Assembly: GCA_964643965.1 (NCBI GenBank)
Contig: CAZXVH010000035.1
Span: forward strand, 1 to 40,355
DNA: 40,355 nucleotides
Origin: GCA-2746795 sp964643965
GTDB lineage: Bacteria > Chloroflexota > Anaerolineae > Promineifilales > Promineifilaceae
Reading direction: 5' to 3'
The position numbers and the translations under genes are program-made. Under the pieces are notes generated by a model. That model did no database searches. It worked only from the letters and a program-made list of their open reading frames with translations, and was not told the origin of the DNA. Positions 7,472 through 14,794 of this stretch are shown piece by piece (the stretch's first letter is position 1; each line of letters starts with the position of its first letter).

Positions 7472-7543
7472 TGAACAGTAGTCAGTGGCCAGTGGACAAT
7501 AAAAACATCGCCACTGTATACTGTTTACTGCTTACTGTACACT
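7472..7543. repeat. Imperfect inverted repeats between the RING genes
   Basis: CAGTGAACAGTAGTCAGTGG on the left faces CACTGTATACTGTTTACTG on the right, an imperfect foldback using the same AGTGAACAGT vocabulary as 6984-7025. It fills the spacer just before the second RING gene, which has no recognisable ribosome site. Confidence 0.65.
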
Positions 7544-7546
7544 GAT

Positions 7547-8017
7547 ATGATTCGTCCTCTCCGCGTTAGCTCTCGATCTGCATTTCTCGAACAGCAGTGC
7601 GCCCTGTGCAAAGAAACTTTTGTGCCAGGGGATGACTTGGTCATTTGCCCAGAGGATGGCGCGCGGCACCATGCGGCTTGCTGGCAGGCGAATGGATATA
7701 AGTGTTCGGCGTTTGGTTGCCCTGGTAAGGGCCAAATCTCCAATGGCGCGGAAACGACAACCGGCCCTCAAACAGCTCCCTCATCGTCTGAAAAAAGCGC
7801 TTCAAAAGTGCGCGTCATGCCCAGCAGCAGTTTGGGCTGCGGACAAAGCTGCTTGCTTCTCAGCATTGCCGCCGCCATCATCATCATGGCAATTGCCTGT
7901 TTTGGGCTGTGGGCGATTGCCGATTATTTGATGCTAAACGTGTATCACCTGGATTACCGGACTCCGCTTGGTGGCATGATTCTGCCGCTGCAAAATCTGC
8001 TTGCCATTTATTTTTGA
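7547..8017 (+). CDS. Membrane-anchored RING-like zinc protein, candidate E3
   Basis: Protein of 156 residues. The N-terminal zinc domain aligns with its neighbour: C18-x2-C21, C34-x2-D37, H42-x2-C45-Trp46, C53 and C58. One ligand position is Asp instead of Cys. A Ser/Thr/Ala linker (61-98) leads to a hydrophobic span at about 101-127 (LLLSIAAAIIIMAIACFG), then a short outer tail. With the membrane-anchored JAB this gives a membrane-located ligase-like and protease-like pair. ATG 7547 has no clear ribosome site. It could instead be a pure zinc-binding structural protein; direct E2 binding is inferred from context. Confidence 0.78.
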   Translation: MIRPLRVSSRSAFLEQQCALCKETFVPGDDLVICPEDGARHHAACWQANGYKCSAFGCPGKGQISNGAETTTGPQTAPSSSEKSASKVRVMPSSSLGCGQSCLLLSIAAAIIIMAIACFGLWAIADYLMLNVYHLDYRTPLGGMILPLQNLLAIYF

Positions 8018-8082
8018 GAGGGTATGCTCGCAAAGATGTTTGGGCATCGGGCAGGATACCCGATTTATGAATGAGGTAAATC

Positions 8083-9177
8083 ATGAAACAGTGGCCTTCT
8101 GATACAATTTCCACTCATTATTGGCATAAGCTGGACAACGGCCGTTTCCAATGTGACCTCTGTCCGCGAGAATGTAAGCTACAAAATGGGCAGCGCGGCC
8201 TCTGCTTTGTGCGCATGGCCCTGGATGATCAGATCGTGCTCACCACTTACGGCCGTTCCAGCGGCTTTTGCATTGATCCCATCGAAAAGAAACCCCTCAA
8301 CCATTTTTATCCCGGTACGCCGGTTTTATCCTTCGGCACGGCCGGCTGCAACCTGGCCTGCAAATTCTGCCAAAATTGGGACATCAGCAAATCCCGCCAG
8401 TTCGATATCCTGGCCGACGCCGCCAGCCCAGAGACCATCGCCCGCGCCGCCCGAGAATTAGGCTGCCACAGCGTGGCCTACACCTACAACGACCCCACCA
8501 TCTTCATGGAATACGCCATCGACGTAGCCCAGGCCTGCCATGACCAGGATATTTTATCGGTGGCCGTCACTGCCGGTTACATTCACCCCCGGCCGCGCCG
8601 CGACTTATACGCCCACATGGACGCCGCCAATATAGACCTCAAAGGCTTCAACGAGGCGTTTTACCAAAAGTTATGCGCCGGCAGCCTGGCTCCAGTGCTA
8701 GACACCCTGCTCTACTTGAAGCATGAAACCGATGTCTGGCTGGAAATCACCAATTTGCTCATCCCCGGTGAAAACGACTCCAACGCCGAATTAGCGGCGC
8801 TAACGCGCTGGGTGGTGGATGAACTTGGCCCCGATGTGCCGCTGCACTTTAGCGCCTTCCACCCCGACTACAAAATGCTCGACATCCCACGCACCCCCAG
8901 CAGCACCCTCAGCCGCGCCCGGCACATTGCTCTGGATAACGGTGTGCGCTACGCCTACACAGGCAACGTTTATGATACAGACGGTGGCAGCACCTATTGT
9001 CATGTCTGCGGTGAAAAAGTGATTGAGCGGAACTGGTATGTCTTGGGCGAATGGCATGTGGATGAAAACGGCCGTTGTCATTTCTGCGACACCCCACTTG
9101 CCGGCCACTTTGCCGCCAAACCAGGTCAATGGGGATCGCGCCGCCAGCCAGTGAGTCTAACCCCGTTTGTGCGCTAG
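8083..9177 (+). CDS. amrS: AmmeMemoRadiSam-type radical SAM enzyme (AmrS-like)
   Basis: Protein of 364 residues; GAGG at about 8073 precedes ATG 8083. The radical SAM cluster motif is CNLACKFC, with the PflA-like start CDLCPRECKLQNGQRGLC upstream and NDPTIFMEYA typical of the AmrS/COG1180 group. A pair of CxxC motifs near the C-terminus (YCHVCGEK and CHFCDTP) suggests an additional zinc or cluster site. Relatives are linked to AMMECR1 and Memo proteins and have been discussed as partners in an unknown modification; no AMMECR1 or Memo gene is visible here. It follows the second RING gene by 65 bp on the same strand but has its own ribosome site, so membership in the ubiquitin-like unit is uncertain. 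Confidence 0.85.
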   Translation: MKQWPSDTISTHYWHKLDNGRFQCDLCPRECKLQNGQRGLCFVRMALDDQIVLTTYGRSSGFCIDPIEKKPLNHFYPGTPVLSFGTAGCNLACKFCQNWDISKSRQFDILADAASPETIARAARELGCHSVAYTYNDPTIFMEYAIDVAQACHDQDILSVAVTAGYIHPRPRRDLYAHMDAANIDLKGFNEAFYQKLCAGSLAPVLDTLLYLKHETDVWLEITNLLIPGENDSNAELAALTRWVVDELGPDVPLHFSAFHPDYKMLDIPRTPSSTLSRARHIALDNGVRYAYTGNVYDTDGGSTYCHVCGEKVIERNWYVLGEWHVDENGRCHFCDTPLAGHFAAKPGQWGSRRQPVSLTPFVR

Positions 9178-9273
9178 AAAAGTGTCCGGGCTTTCAAAAT
9201 CTGACAGGTTTTTTGCGCATTTGATAAGCATAGGCTCTGGTAGAACCCTATCAGGTCTGAATGGCTGCCTCAA

Positions 9274-9303
9274 TTGGTTCAAAAAACAAGACAAAGTTAT
9301 ACT
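9274..9303 (+). promoter_or_regulatory. Possible promoter of the NarL-kinase pair, leaderless
   Basis: TTGGTT at 9274-9279 and TATACT at 9298-9303 are spaced by 18 bp. The start codon at 9310 lies where transcription would begin, which would give a leaderless mRNA and explains the absence of a ribosome site. The rest of spacer 9178-9309 shows nothing else I can name. Confidence 0.4.
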
Positions 9304-9309
9304 TAGCCT

Positions 9310-9963
9310 ATGTCTTCATTAAGAATATTGTTGGTTGATGATCATGAAGTTGTTCGCCTGGGATTACGCAGTCTATTAGACCGCCATCCCGGCTTTGACG
9401 TCGTGGGAGAAGCGTCTGCAGAAGCGGAAGCGGTGCAGAAGGCCTTGGAATTGCTGCCCGACCTGGTATTGATGGATATTCGGCTGGCTGGAGGCAGCGG
9501 CGTGGACGCTTGCCAACAGATTATGCTGCTTCTGCCTGAAACAAAAGTGATCATGTTGACTTCTTATGCGGAAGATGAAATGCTTTTTGCTGCAATTCGG
9601 GCGGGCGCTTCCGGTTATGTATTAAAACAAGTGGGCAGCAATGATTTAATCCGAGCTATTGAAGCCGCTTCTCGGGGGGAAGCGACGCTTGATCCCTCCT
9701 TAACACAGCGCGTATTCTCAGAAATTCGCCACTCCATTCAAAAAGAGGAAGCGGCTGCCTTTGGAGATTTAACTGCCCAAGAAATGCAAGTGTTAGCTCT
9801 GATCGCGGAAGGAAAAACGAACCGAGAAATTGCCACCGCACTTTTCTTGAGTGAAGGCACTGTGCGGAACTATGTTAGCAGCATCCTGGCTAAACTGCGC
9901 GTTTCCAATCGCGCTGAAGCGGCCGCCTACGCCATTCAACACCATTTAAACGACTATCTCTAA
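9310..9963 (+). CDS. NarL/FixJ-type response regulator
   Basis: Protein of 217 residues. The receiver domain (1-120) has the acidic pair at Asp10-Asp11, phosphoacceptor Asp56 in LVLMDIRL, Thr in MLTSYAE and Lys in YVLKQVG. A LuxR-type helix-turn-helix is at about 150-212 (LTAQEMQVLALIAEGKTNRE, then SEGTVRNYVSSILAKLRVSN). It resembles DesR/LiaR-type regulators. The partner kinase starts 8 bp downstream, so the two form an operon and cognate pair. No target operon is obvious. Confidence 0.93.
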   Translation: MSSLRILLVDDHEVVRLGLRSLLDRHPGFDVVGEASAEAEAVQKALELLPDLVLMDIRLAGGSGVDACQQIMLLLPETKVIMLTSYAEDEMLFAAIRAGASGYVLKQVGSNDLIRAIEAASRGEATLDPSLTQRVFSEIRHSIQKEEAAAFGDLTAQEMQVLALIAEGKTNREIATALFLSEGTVRNYVSSILAKLRVSNRAEAAAYAIQHHLNDYL

Positions 9964-9971
9964 TAATTCGT

Positions 9972-11165
9972 ATGACTGAAACATCTCTCGCGTCGGCCGA
10001 AGCATTAACCAATCAACAATTAGCCATTTGGAACCGACAGTTATCCGCTTTGCATCGGGCTGCATTGGCGATAGCGGCCGAGTTAAGCCTGGAAAAAGTT
10101 CTCAAGCAAATTGTGGATTCAGCCCGGGATGTGGCGGATGCTCAATATGCGGCCGTGGGTGTGCCCAATGCCGAAGGCCAGTTGGAAACCTTTGTACACA
10201 GTGGCATGCCCACTGAAATCGCTAAGAAAATTCCTACCCTGCCACAAGGTCATGGTTTGTTGGGGGCGCTGATTTCAGAGGAGCGAGCGATACGCATTCC
10301 GCGTATCAGTGAAGATGTGCGCTCTGTTGGTTTTCCCCGGTATCATCCGCCGATGGAAAGTTTTTTAGGCGTACCCATAAAAGCGGGGAATCAAATTTTA
10401 GGCAACCTTTACTTAACGAATAAATTGACGGCGATTGAATTTAGCGAGTCTGATCAGGAATTAGTAGAGATGTTGGCGGCGCATGTGGCTGTGGCGATTC
10501 AAAATGCCCGCCTTTATGAACAGGTGGGGCGGCTGGCCATTGTGGATGAACGGGCGCGCATTGGCATGGATTTACATGATGGCATTATTCAATCTATTTA
10601 TGCCGTTGGTTTAATTTTAGAATCAACTCGTTTGGAAATTCAGGATAAGGATGTGGGCCAGGCTGATAAATTATTGGCGGGAGCCATTGGCAGCTTAAAT
10701 GACACGATCCGGGATATACGTAATTTTATCTTGGATCTAAGGCCACATCGTTTTAGCGGTAATTTGGATCAAGGGCTATCGCGGTTGGTGCGGGAATTTC
10801 AGGCGAATACGATGGTGCCGGTGACGTTGGATGTGCCGCAATGGGTGGGAGGCAGCCTGTCAACGCCAGTGATAAGGGCGGTTTTTCTGACAGCGCAGGA
10901 AGCGTTGGCAAATGTGGCCCGCCATGCCCAAGCGACTGAAGTGAAGGTGAAGGCGAGACGGGTAGGAAAAGGGGTGGAACTGAGCATTACCGATAACGGC
11001 CGTGGCTTTGATCCGCATACTATGGACAATACAGTAGGGCATGGTTTAGCCAATATGCGGGCGCGGGCTGAAGAGTTAAATGGCTCTTACCAAATCGAAT
11101 CTACGCCTGGTCAAGGCACAAAAATCACGCTGGTATTCCCCTCAAGTAAAGCAAGACCCATGTAA
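9972..11165 (+). CDS. GAF-domain sensor histidine kinase (NarL-partner type)
   Basis: Protein of 397 residues, no membrane segment, so a soluble sensor. A GAF domain spans about 35-185. The dimerisation/phosphoacceptor region (HisKA_3) has His202 in IGMDLHDGIIQS. The ATPase domain has TAQEALANVARHA as N-box, DNGRGFD as G1 and GHGLANMRARA as G2. These fit the two-component partner of the regulator just upstream. GAF domains sense small ligands, redox state or gases; no haem Cys/His signature is obvious, so the ligand is unknown. Confidence 0.93.
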   Translation: MTETSLASAEALTNQQLAIWNRQLSALHRAALAIAAELSLEKVLKQIVDSARDVADAQYAAVGVPNAEGQLETFVHSGMPTEIAKKIPTLPQGHGLLGALISEERAIRIPRISEDVRSVGFPRYHPPMESFLGVPIKAGNQILGNLYLTNKLTAIEFSESDQELVEMLAAHVAVAIQNARLYEQVGRLAIVDERARIGMDLHDGIIQSIYAVGLILESTRLEIQDKDVGQADKLLAGAIGSLNDTIRDIRNFILDLRPHRFSGNLDQGLSRLVREFQANTMVPVTLDVPQWVGGSLSTPVIRAVFLTAQEALANVARHAQATEVKVKARRVGKGVELSITDNGRGFDPHTMDNTVGHGLANMRARAEELNGSYQIESTPGQGTKITLVFPSSKARPM

Positions 11166-11217
11166 AAAAGCAAAATGGAGAAGTTCAACTTCTCTAAAAA
11201 AGCTGAACTTCTTGGCG

Positions 11218-11628
11218 TCAGGTCTGGCTGGTGGCGAAGAAGTCGAGGAAGTCGGTGACGGTGATAATGCCTACGAGCGTGTCCTTTTCCACAACGGGGA
11301 GCGCCCCGAATTTGTAAATGCTCAACATTTCTGCGGCGCGGAAGGCGGGGGTGTCTGGGGCTACACTAACGGGATTGGGGGTCATGCAGCTTTCGGCAGT
11401 AACGGCGTCAATTAACTCTTCATCCTGGCGCCGTTCATGCAAAACCATCGGCGAATTCATAACCAGACGAATATCACGATCTGTGATGATGCCTACCAGT
11501 TTGCCGTCATCTACCACGGGGAGGTGTCTGTACCCTTCTGTCTTCATCATACCAATGATATCGCGAAGGGTTGTTGTCGGCGAAATGGTATCCGGAACAA
11601 TTGTCATCATGTCTTGTACAGTTAGCAT
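11218..11628 (-). CDS. Two-CBS-domain protein
   Basis: Protein of 136 residues made of two CBS domains and little else: residues ~8-62 (VVDDGKLVGIITDRDI) and ~80-134 (VVEKDTLVGIITVTDFLDFF). CBS pairs bind adenosyl nucleotides and act as energy sensors for partner proteins. The start is ATG 11628 with AAGGGG upstream. It is convergent with the kinase gene, 52 bp apart. No partner domain is fused. Confidence 0.9.
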   Translation of the reverse strand: MLTVQDMMTIVPDTISPTTTLRDIIGMMKTEGYRHLPVVDDGKLVGIITDRDIRLVMNSPMVLHERRQDEELIDAVTAESCMTPNPVSVAPDTPAFRAAEMLSIYKFGALPVVEKDTLVGIITVTDFLDFFATSQT

Positions 11629-11919
11629 ATTTTTCCCCTTTTTTTGGGGGCAGCCTTCCTCAATTGCATTGCAATGATCTCTCGGCCACCAATTCGGACG
11701 TTAATACGGTTCTAGTTTACCTGATTTCGGGCTAAATATGTCTGTGGCATATGTCATGCTTATCTGGTGACTTTTGTCCTTCTTAGCTTTGCGGTGTAAC
11801 CATTCAGAGGGTGACATTAATCTTCAGTATCCATGACATTCGATACTAGAGACAAAGGCACAGTTGTCTTACACTTTATGTCAGAATTCCTCATTATTTT
11901 GTGTATCGAATTGATTATT
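11629..11919. other. Non-coding divergent spacer
   Basis: A 291-bp AT-richer spacer between the divergent CBS and receiver genes, expected to hold both promoters. I could not identify convincing -35/-10 pairs or a hairpin. The reading frame of the receiver gene is open back to 11833, but that extension is hydrophobic and unlike a receiver N-terminus. Confidence 0.5.
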
Positions 11920-12312
11920 ATGGCTAAGGTACGTTTATTAATTATAGATGAGCATGAAGCGGTACGAAATGCGCTGGCAAGACGGCTCAATTCGACCCCT
12001 TCTATTGAGGTTGTAGCGGCCACATCAGATATGAATGCCATCGGTAATATGGCGTTTCAGCATTCTGATGTGGCGCTTTTGGGTTTGAAAAGCCGCAGTG
12101 ATTTTGATTTTGATGTGACGATTGAGATGGTGACACAGTTAACGCAACTGGGAACGGCCGTTATTATTCTCACTTCATATGCCGACGATATTGAACGGGA
12201 GTTGGTCCTCCATGCTGGCGCTTACCGCTATTTGCTTAAGAATATAAACTCGCCGCAGCTCATTTCTGAGATCATTGAGGTGTCCCACGAGCAGGCCAGG
12301 CTGGCGGCGTGA
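11920..12312 (+). CDS. Stand-alone pseudo-receiver protein lacking phosphoacceptor Asp
   Basis: Protein of 130 residues from ATG 11920 (MAKVRLLIIDEHEAVRNAL). The fold matches a CheY receiver: acidic residues in IIDEHE, Thr in IILTSYAD and Lys in YLLKNI are kept. The expected phosphoacceptor position reads DVALLGLKS, with Gly (GGT) instead of Asp. Pseudo-receivers act by binding partners or ligands rather than by phosphorylation. There is no output domain. It resembles the receiver of the NarL-type regulator at 9310 (LTSYA, then ILKN/VLKQ), suggesting descent from a similar protein. The start lacks a clear ribosome site. Confidence 0.8.
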   Translation: MAKVRLLIIDEHEAVRNALARRLNSTPSIEVVAATSDMNAIGNMAFQHSDVALLGLKSRSDFDFDVTIEMVTQLTQLGTAVIILTSYADDIERELVLHAGAYRYLLKNINSPQLISEIIEVSHEQARLAA

Positions 12313-12350
12313 ACGGTGGACAGTTTACAGTGGACAGTGGACAGTTTACC
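12313..12350. repeat. GTGGACAGTTTAC short direct repeats
   Basis: The word GTGGACAGT occurs three times between the pseudo-receiver stop and the end of purM. It belongs to the AGTGAACAGT vocabulary at 6984, 7472 and 25855. Confidence 0.75.
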
Positions 12351-13365
12351 GTATTGAGACGCTTTTTTCCCCTTTGACGATTTCTCCAACTTGATAGATG
12401 CCAGCGCCGAGGCTTTTTTGGGCGAGTTCGGCCTGGTCTGGAGCCACGACGATGAGCATACCGAGACCCATATTGAAGACGTGGTGCATTTCAGCCTCGG
12501 GGATACCGCCCAGCTGCTGGATGAGACTGAAGATGGGCGGAAGGGGCCAACTACCTTGATGAAGCTTTGCGCCTAAACCATCAGGAAAAATGCGTGGGGG
12601 GTTGTCAATGAGGCCGCCGCCGGTGATATGCGCCAATCCGCGGATCTCGACGCCAGCGGCCCATAGGCGGCGGATTTCTGTCAGGTAAGCGCGGTGAACC
12701 GCCAGCAGCGCCTCGCCAGGCGTTTGCCCCAGAGCGGGGTGGATGCTGTGCCAGTCCAGGTTAGCCAGGACGGTACGGGCCAGGGTGTAGCCGTTGGTAT
12801 GCAGACCGCTGGAGGGCAGCCCCAGAATGATGTCGCCGGCTTGGATGGAACGGCCGTTTATCACCCGCGCCTGCTCCACCACCCCCACCATCGTACCCAC
12901 CAGGTCCAGTTCACCTGGTTGGTAGACGCCGGGCATCTCCGCCGTTTCGCCCCCAAGCAAAGCGCAGCCAGCTTTCCGGCACGCCTGGGCTGCGCCGCCC
13001 ACCACCTCCGCAATTTTCTGCGGGTCTAGGGCGCTGGCGGCCACGTAGTCGAGAAAAAAGAGGGGTTGTGCTCCCTGCACCAGAATGTCGTTGAGGCAAT
13101 GGTTTACAATGTCCTGCCCGATGGTATCCCAGCGATTCATGATTGCGGCGACTCTGGTTTTCGTGCCTACGCCGTCGGTGGAGGCTACCAGGACGGGGGA
13201 GGCCATCTCTTTGAGCGCCAGGGCGCTGTACAGCCCACCAAAACTACCCACCTCTGACAATACTTCAGGGCCAAAAGTGGCTTGAACGGCCGTTTTCATC
13301 AATCGTGTCGCTTCATGGCCGGCGGCGATATCGACGCCGGCGTTAGCGTATGCGGATTTAGCCAT
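12346..13365 (-). CDS. purM: Phosphoribosylformylglycinamidine cyclo-ligase (AIR synthetase)
   Basis: Protein of 339 residues, the usual length. It closes FGAM to AIR using ATP in de novo purine synthesis, in the cytosol. Family signatures include STDGVGTKTRVA, GGETAEMPGVY and HITGGGLIDNPPRI. AAGGAGT lies before ATG 13365. It is the last gene of the fabF-peptide-purD-purM unit, with 14 bp after purD. Confidence 0.97.
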   Translation of the reverse strand: MAKSAYANAGVDIAAGHEATRLMKTAVQATFGPEVLSEVGSFGGLYSALALKEMASPVLVASTDGVGTKTRVAAIMNRWDTIGQDIVNHCLNDILVQGAQPLFFLDYVAASALDPQKIAEVVGGAAQACRKAGCALLGGETAEMPGVYQPGELDLVGTMVGVVEQARVINGRSIQAGDIILGLPSSGLHTNGYTLARTVLANLDWHSIHPALGQTPGEALLAVHRAYLTEIRRLWAAGVEIRGLAHITGGGLIDNPPRIFPDGLGAKLHQGSWPLPPIFSLIQQLGGIPEAEMHHVFNMGLGMLIVVAPDQAELAQKSLGAGIYQVGEIVKGEKSVSIR

Positions 13366-13379
13366 GTGGCGGGTACTCC

Positions 13380-14669
13380 TTAGTCGGGTAGGCAGGCAGG
13401 CTGTGAGCGGCCGATGTCGGTGCGGTAGTGGGCCCCATCGAAATGGATTTTTTGGACGCCAGCATAGGCCCGGGAAACGGCCGTTTCTACATCATCACCC
13501 CGCGCCGTCACGCAGAGAACACGGCCGCCATTGGTGACGATGTGGCCGTCTGCCTGAGCTGTGCCGGCATGAAAAACAATCACATCATCGGGCACAGCGT
13601 CCAGGCCACTGATGGGCAGCCCTTTGGGGTAGTTGCCTGGATAGCCTGGCGCCGCCATGACAACGGTGGCCGCCGCGCCAGGGAATACCTCAATCAGATC
13701 AGTGGTCAAGCGCCCGGCAACGCAGGCCAACATAATTTCGGCCAGATCGCTTTGCAACATGGGCAGGACGACTTGCGTTTCCGGATCGCCGAAGCGGCAG
13801 TTGAATTCCAACACTTTGGGGCCGGCGGCCGTGAGCATGACGCCGGCATAGAGGACGCCGCTAAAAGGCGTACCCCGCCGCGCCATGCCTTCAATCGTGG
13901 GCTGAATGACTTGCGCCATGATTTGCTGCACCAGCGCATCATCCACATCGGGCGGCGGGGCGTAGACGCCCATGCCGCCGGTGTTGGGGCCTTCGTCCTG
14001 ATTGTAGGCGCGTTTGTGATCACGGGCAGGTAACATGGGAACGGCCGTTTTGCCATCACAAAAAGCAAGCAGGGAGACTTCCGGGCCGTTCAGTCGCTCT
14101 TCCAACAGCACCAGGTCGCCAGATTCGCCAAAGGCTTTATCGAGCATGATCTGGCGCAGGGCAATTTCTGCTTGCGCGACGGTATCGCAGACCACGACGC
14201 CTTTACCCGCCGCCAGACCGCTGGCTTTGATGACGATGCCCTGCGGTAAAGGCGCTTCACGAAGCGCCCTTACCGCACAATTGTACTCGTTGAATGTTTG
14301 GGAAACGGCCGTGGGGATGCCAAATTCCTGCATAAACTCTTTAGCGAAGGCTTTAGACGCTTCCAATTGCGCGGCGGCTTTGGAGGGGCCAAATACAGTG
14401 AGACCGGCCGCCTGAAAAGCATTTACAATGCCGATTGCCAGGGAAACTTCGGGGCCAACGGCCGTTAAGTCAATCCTATTATCTCTGGCAAAGGTGAGCA
14501 AAGCCTCAACATCTTCTGCCCCAATGGGCACATTTGTACCGACCATTGCCGTGCCGGCATTACCTGGGGCGATGTACAATCTATCGACTTGGGCTGACTG
14601 CCTTAATTTCCAGGCAACTGCATGTTCACGCCCCCCACTGCCGATCACGAGAACAGACATCTTTTTCAT
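13380..14669 (-). CDS. purD: Phosphoribosylamine-glycine ligase (GAR synthetase)
   Basis: Protein of 429 residues, normal for the family. It joins glycine to phosphoribosylamine using ATP, the second step of purine synthesis. Signatures: GSGGREHAVAWKL, the ATP-grasp segment IVIKASGLAAGKGV, and EFNCRFGDPETQ with the metal ligands. Starts at 14669 or 14660 (MSVLVIG) are both possible; neither has a strong ribosome site, which suggests coupling to the small upstream gene. Five ACGGCCGT palindromes or close variants lie inside. Confidence 0.97.
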   Translation of the reverse strand: MKKMSVLVIGSGGREHAVAWKLRQSAQVDRLYIAPGNAGTAMVGTNVPIGAEDVEALLTFARDNRIDLTAVGPEVSLAIGIVNAFQAAGLTVFGPSKAAAQLEASKAFAKEFMQEFGIPTAVSQTFNEYNCAVRALREAPLPQGIVIKASGLAAGKGVVVCDTVAQAEIALRQIMLDKAFGESGDLVLLEERLNGPEVSLLAFCDGKTAVPMLPARDHKRAYNQDEGPNTGGMGVYAPPPDVDDALVQQIMAQVIQPTIEGMARRGTPFSGVLYAGVMLTAAGPKVLEFNCRFGDPETQVVLPMLQSDLAEIMLACVAGRLTTDLIEVFPGAAATVVMAAPGYPGNYPKGLPISGLDAVPDDVIVFHAGTAQADGHIVTNGGRVLCVTARGDDVETAVSRAYAGVQKIHFDGAHYRTDIGRSQPACLPD

Positions 14670-14683
14670 TGACAGACAATTAT

Positions 14684-14794
14684 TTACTCGTTTGTGTCAT
14701 TACTTTTGCTTTTCTGCCAAAAATAGATAAGGGGCGCAGAAATCAGCGCGATTACAAATAAAGCAACGAGAATAACAACCATATCACTAAACAT
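14684..14794 (-). CDS. 36-residue single-pass membrane peptide
   Basis: A small reading frame not noticed by length filters. Its ATG (14794) overlaps the fabF stop as TAATG, and AAGGAG lies just upstream, so it is very likely translated and coupled. The peptide starts MFSDM, has a hydrophobic span VVILVALFVIALISAPLIYF, and ends in a polar KSKSNDTNE tail. It has the look of a small membrane regulator or a subunit-like peptide. It sits 14 bp before purD. I do not recognise a family. Confidence 0.65.
   Translation of the reverse strand: MFSDMVVILVALFVIALISAPLIYFWQKSKSNDTNE

Noticed and set aside
13428..14033. Long + strand reading frame opposite purD
   Set aside because: Shadow of purD; no ribosome site and no recognisable domain.
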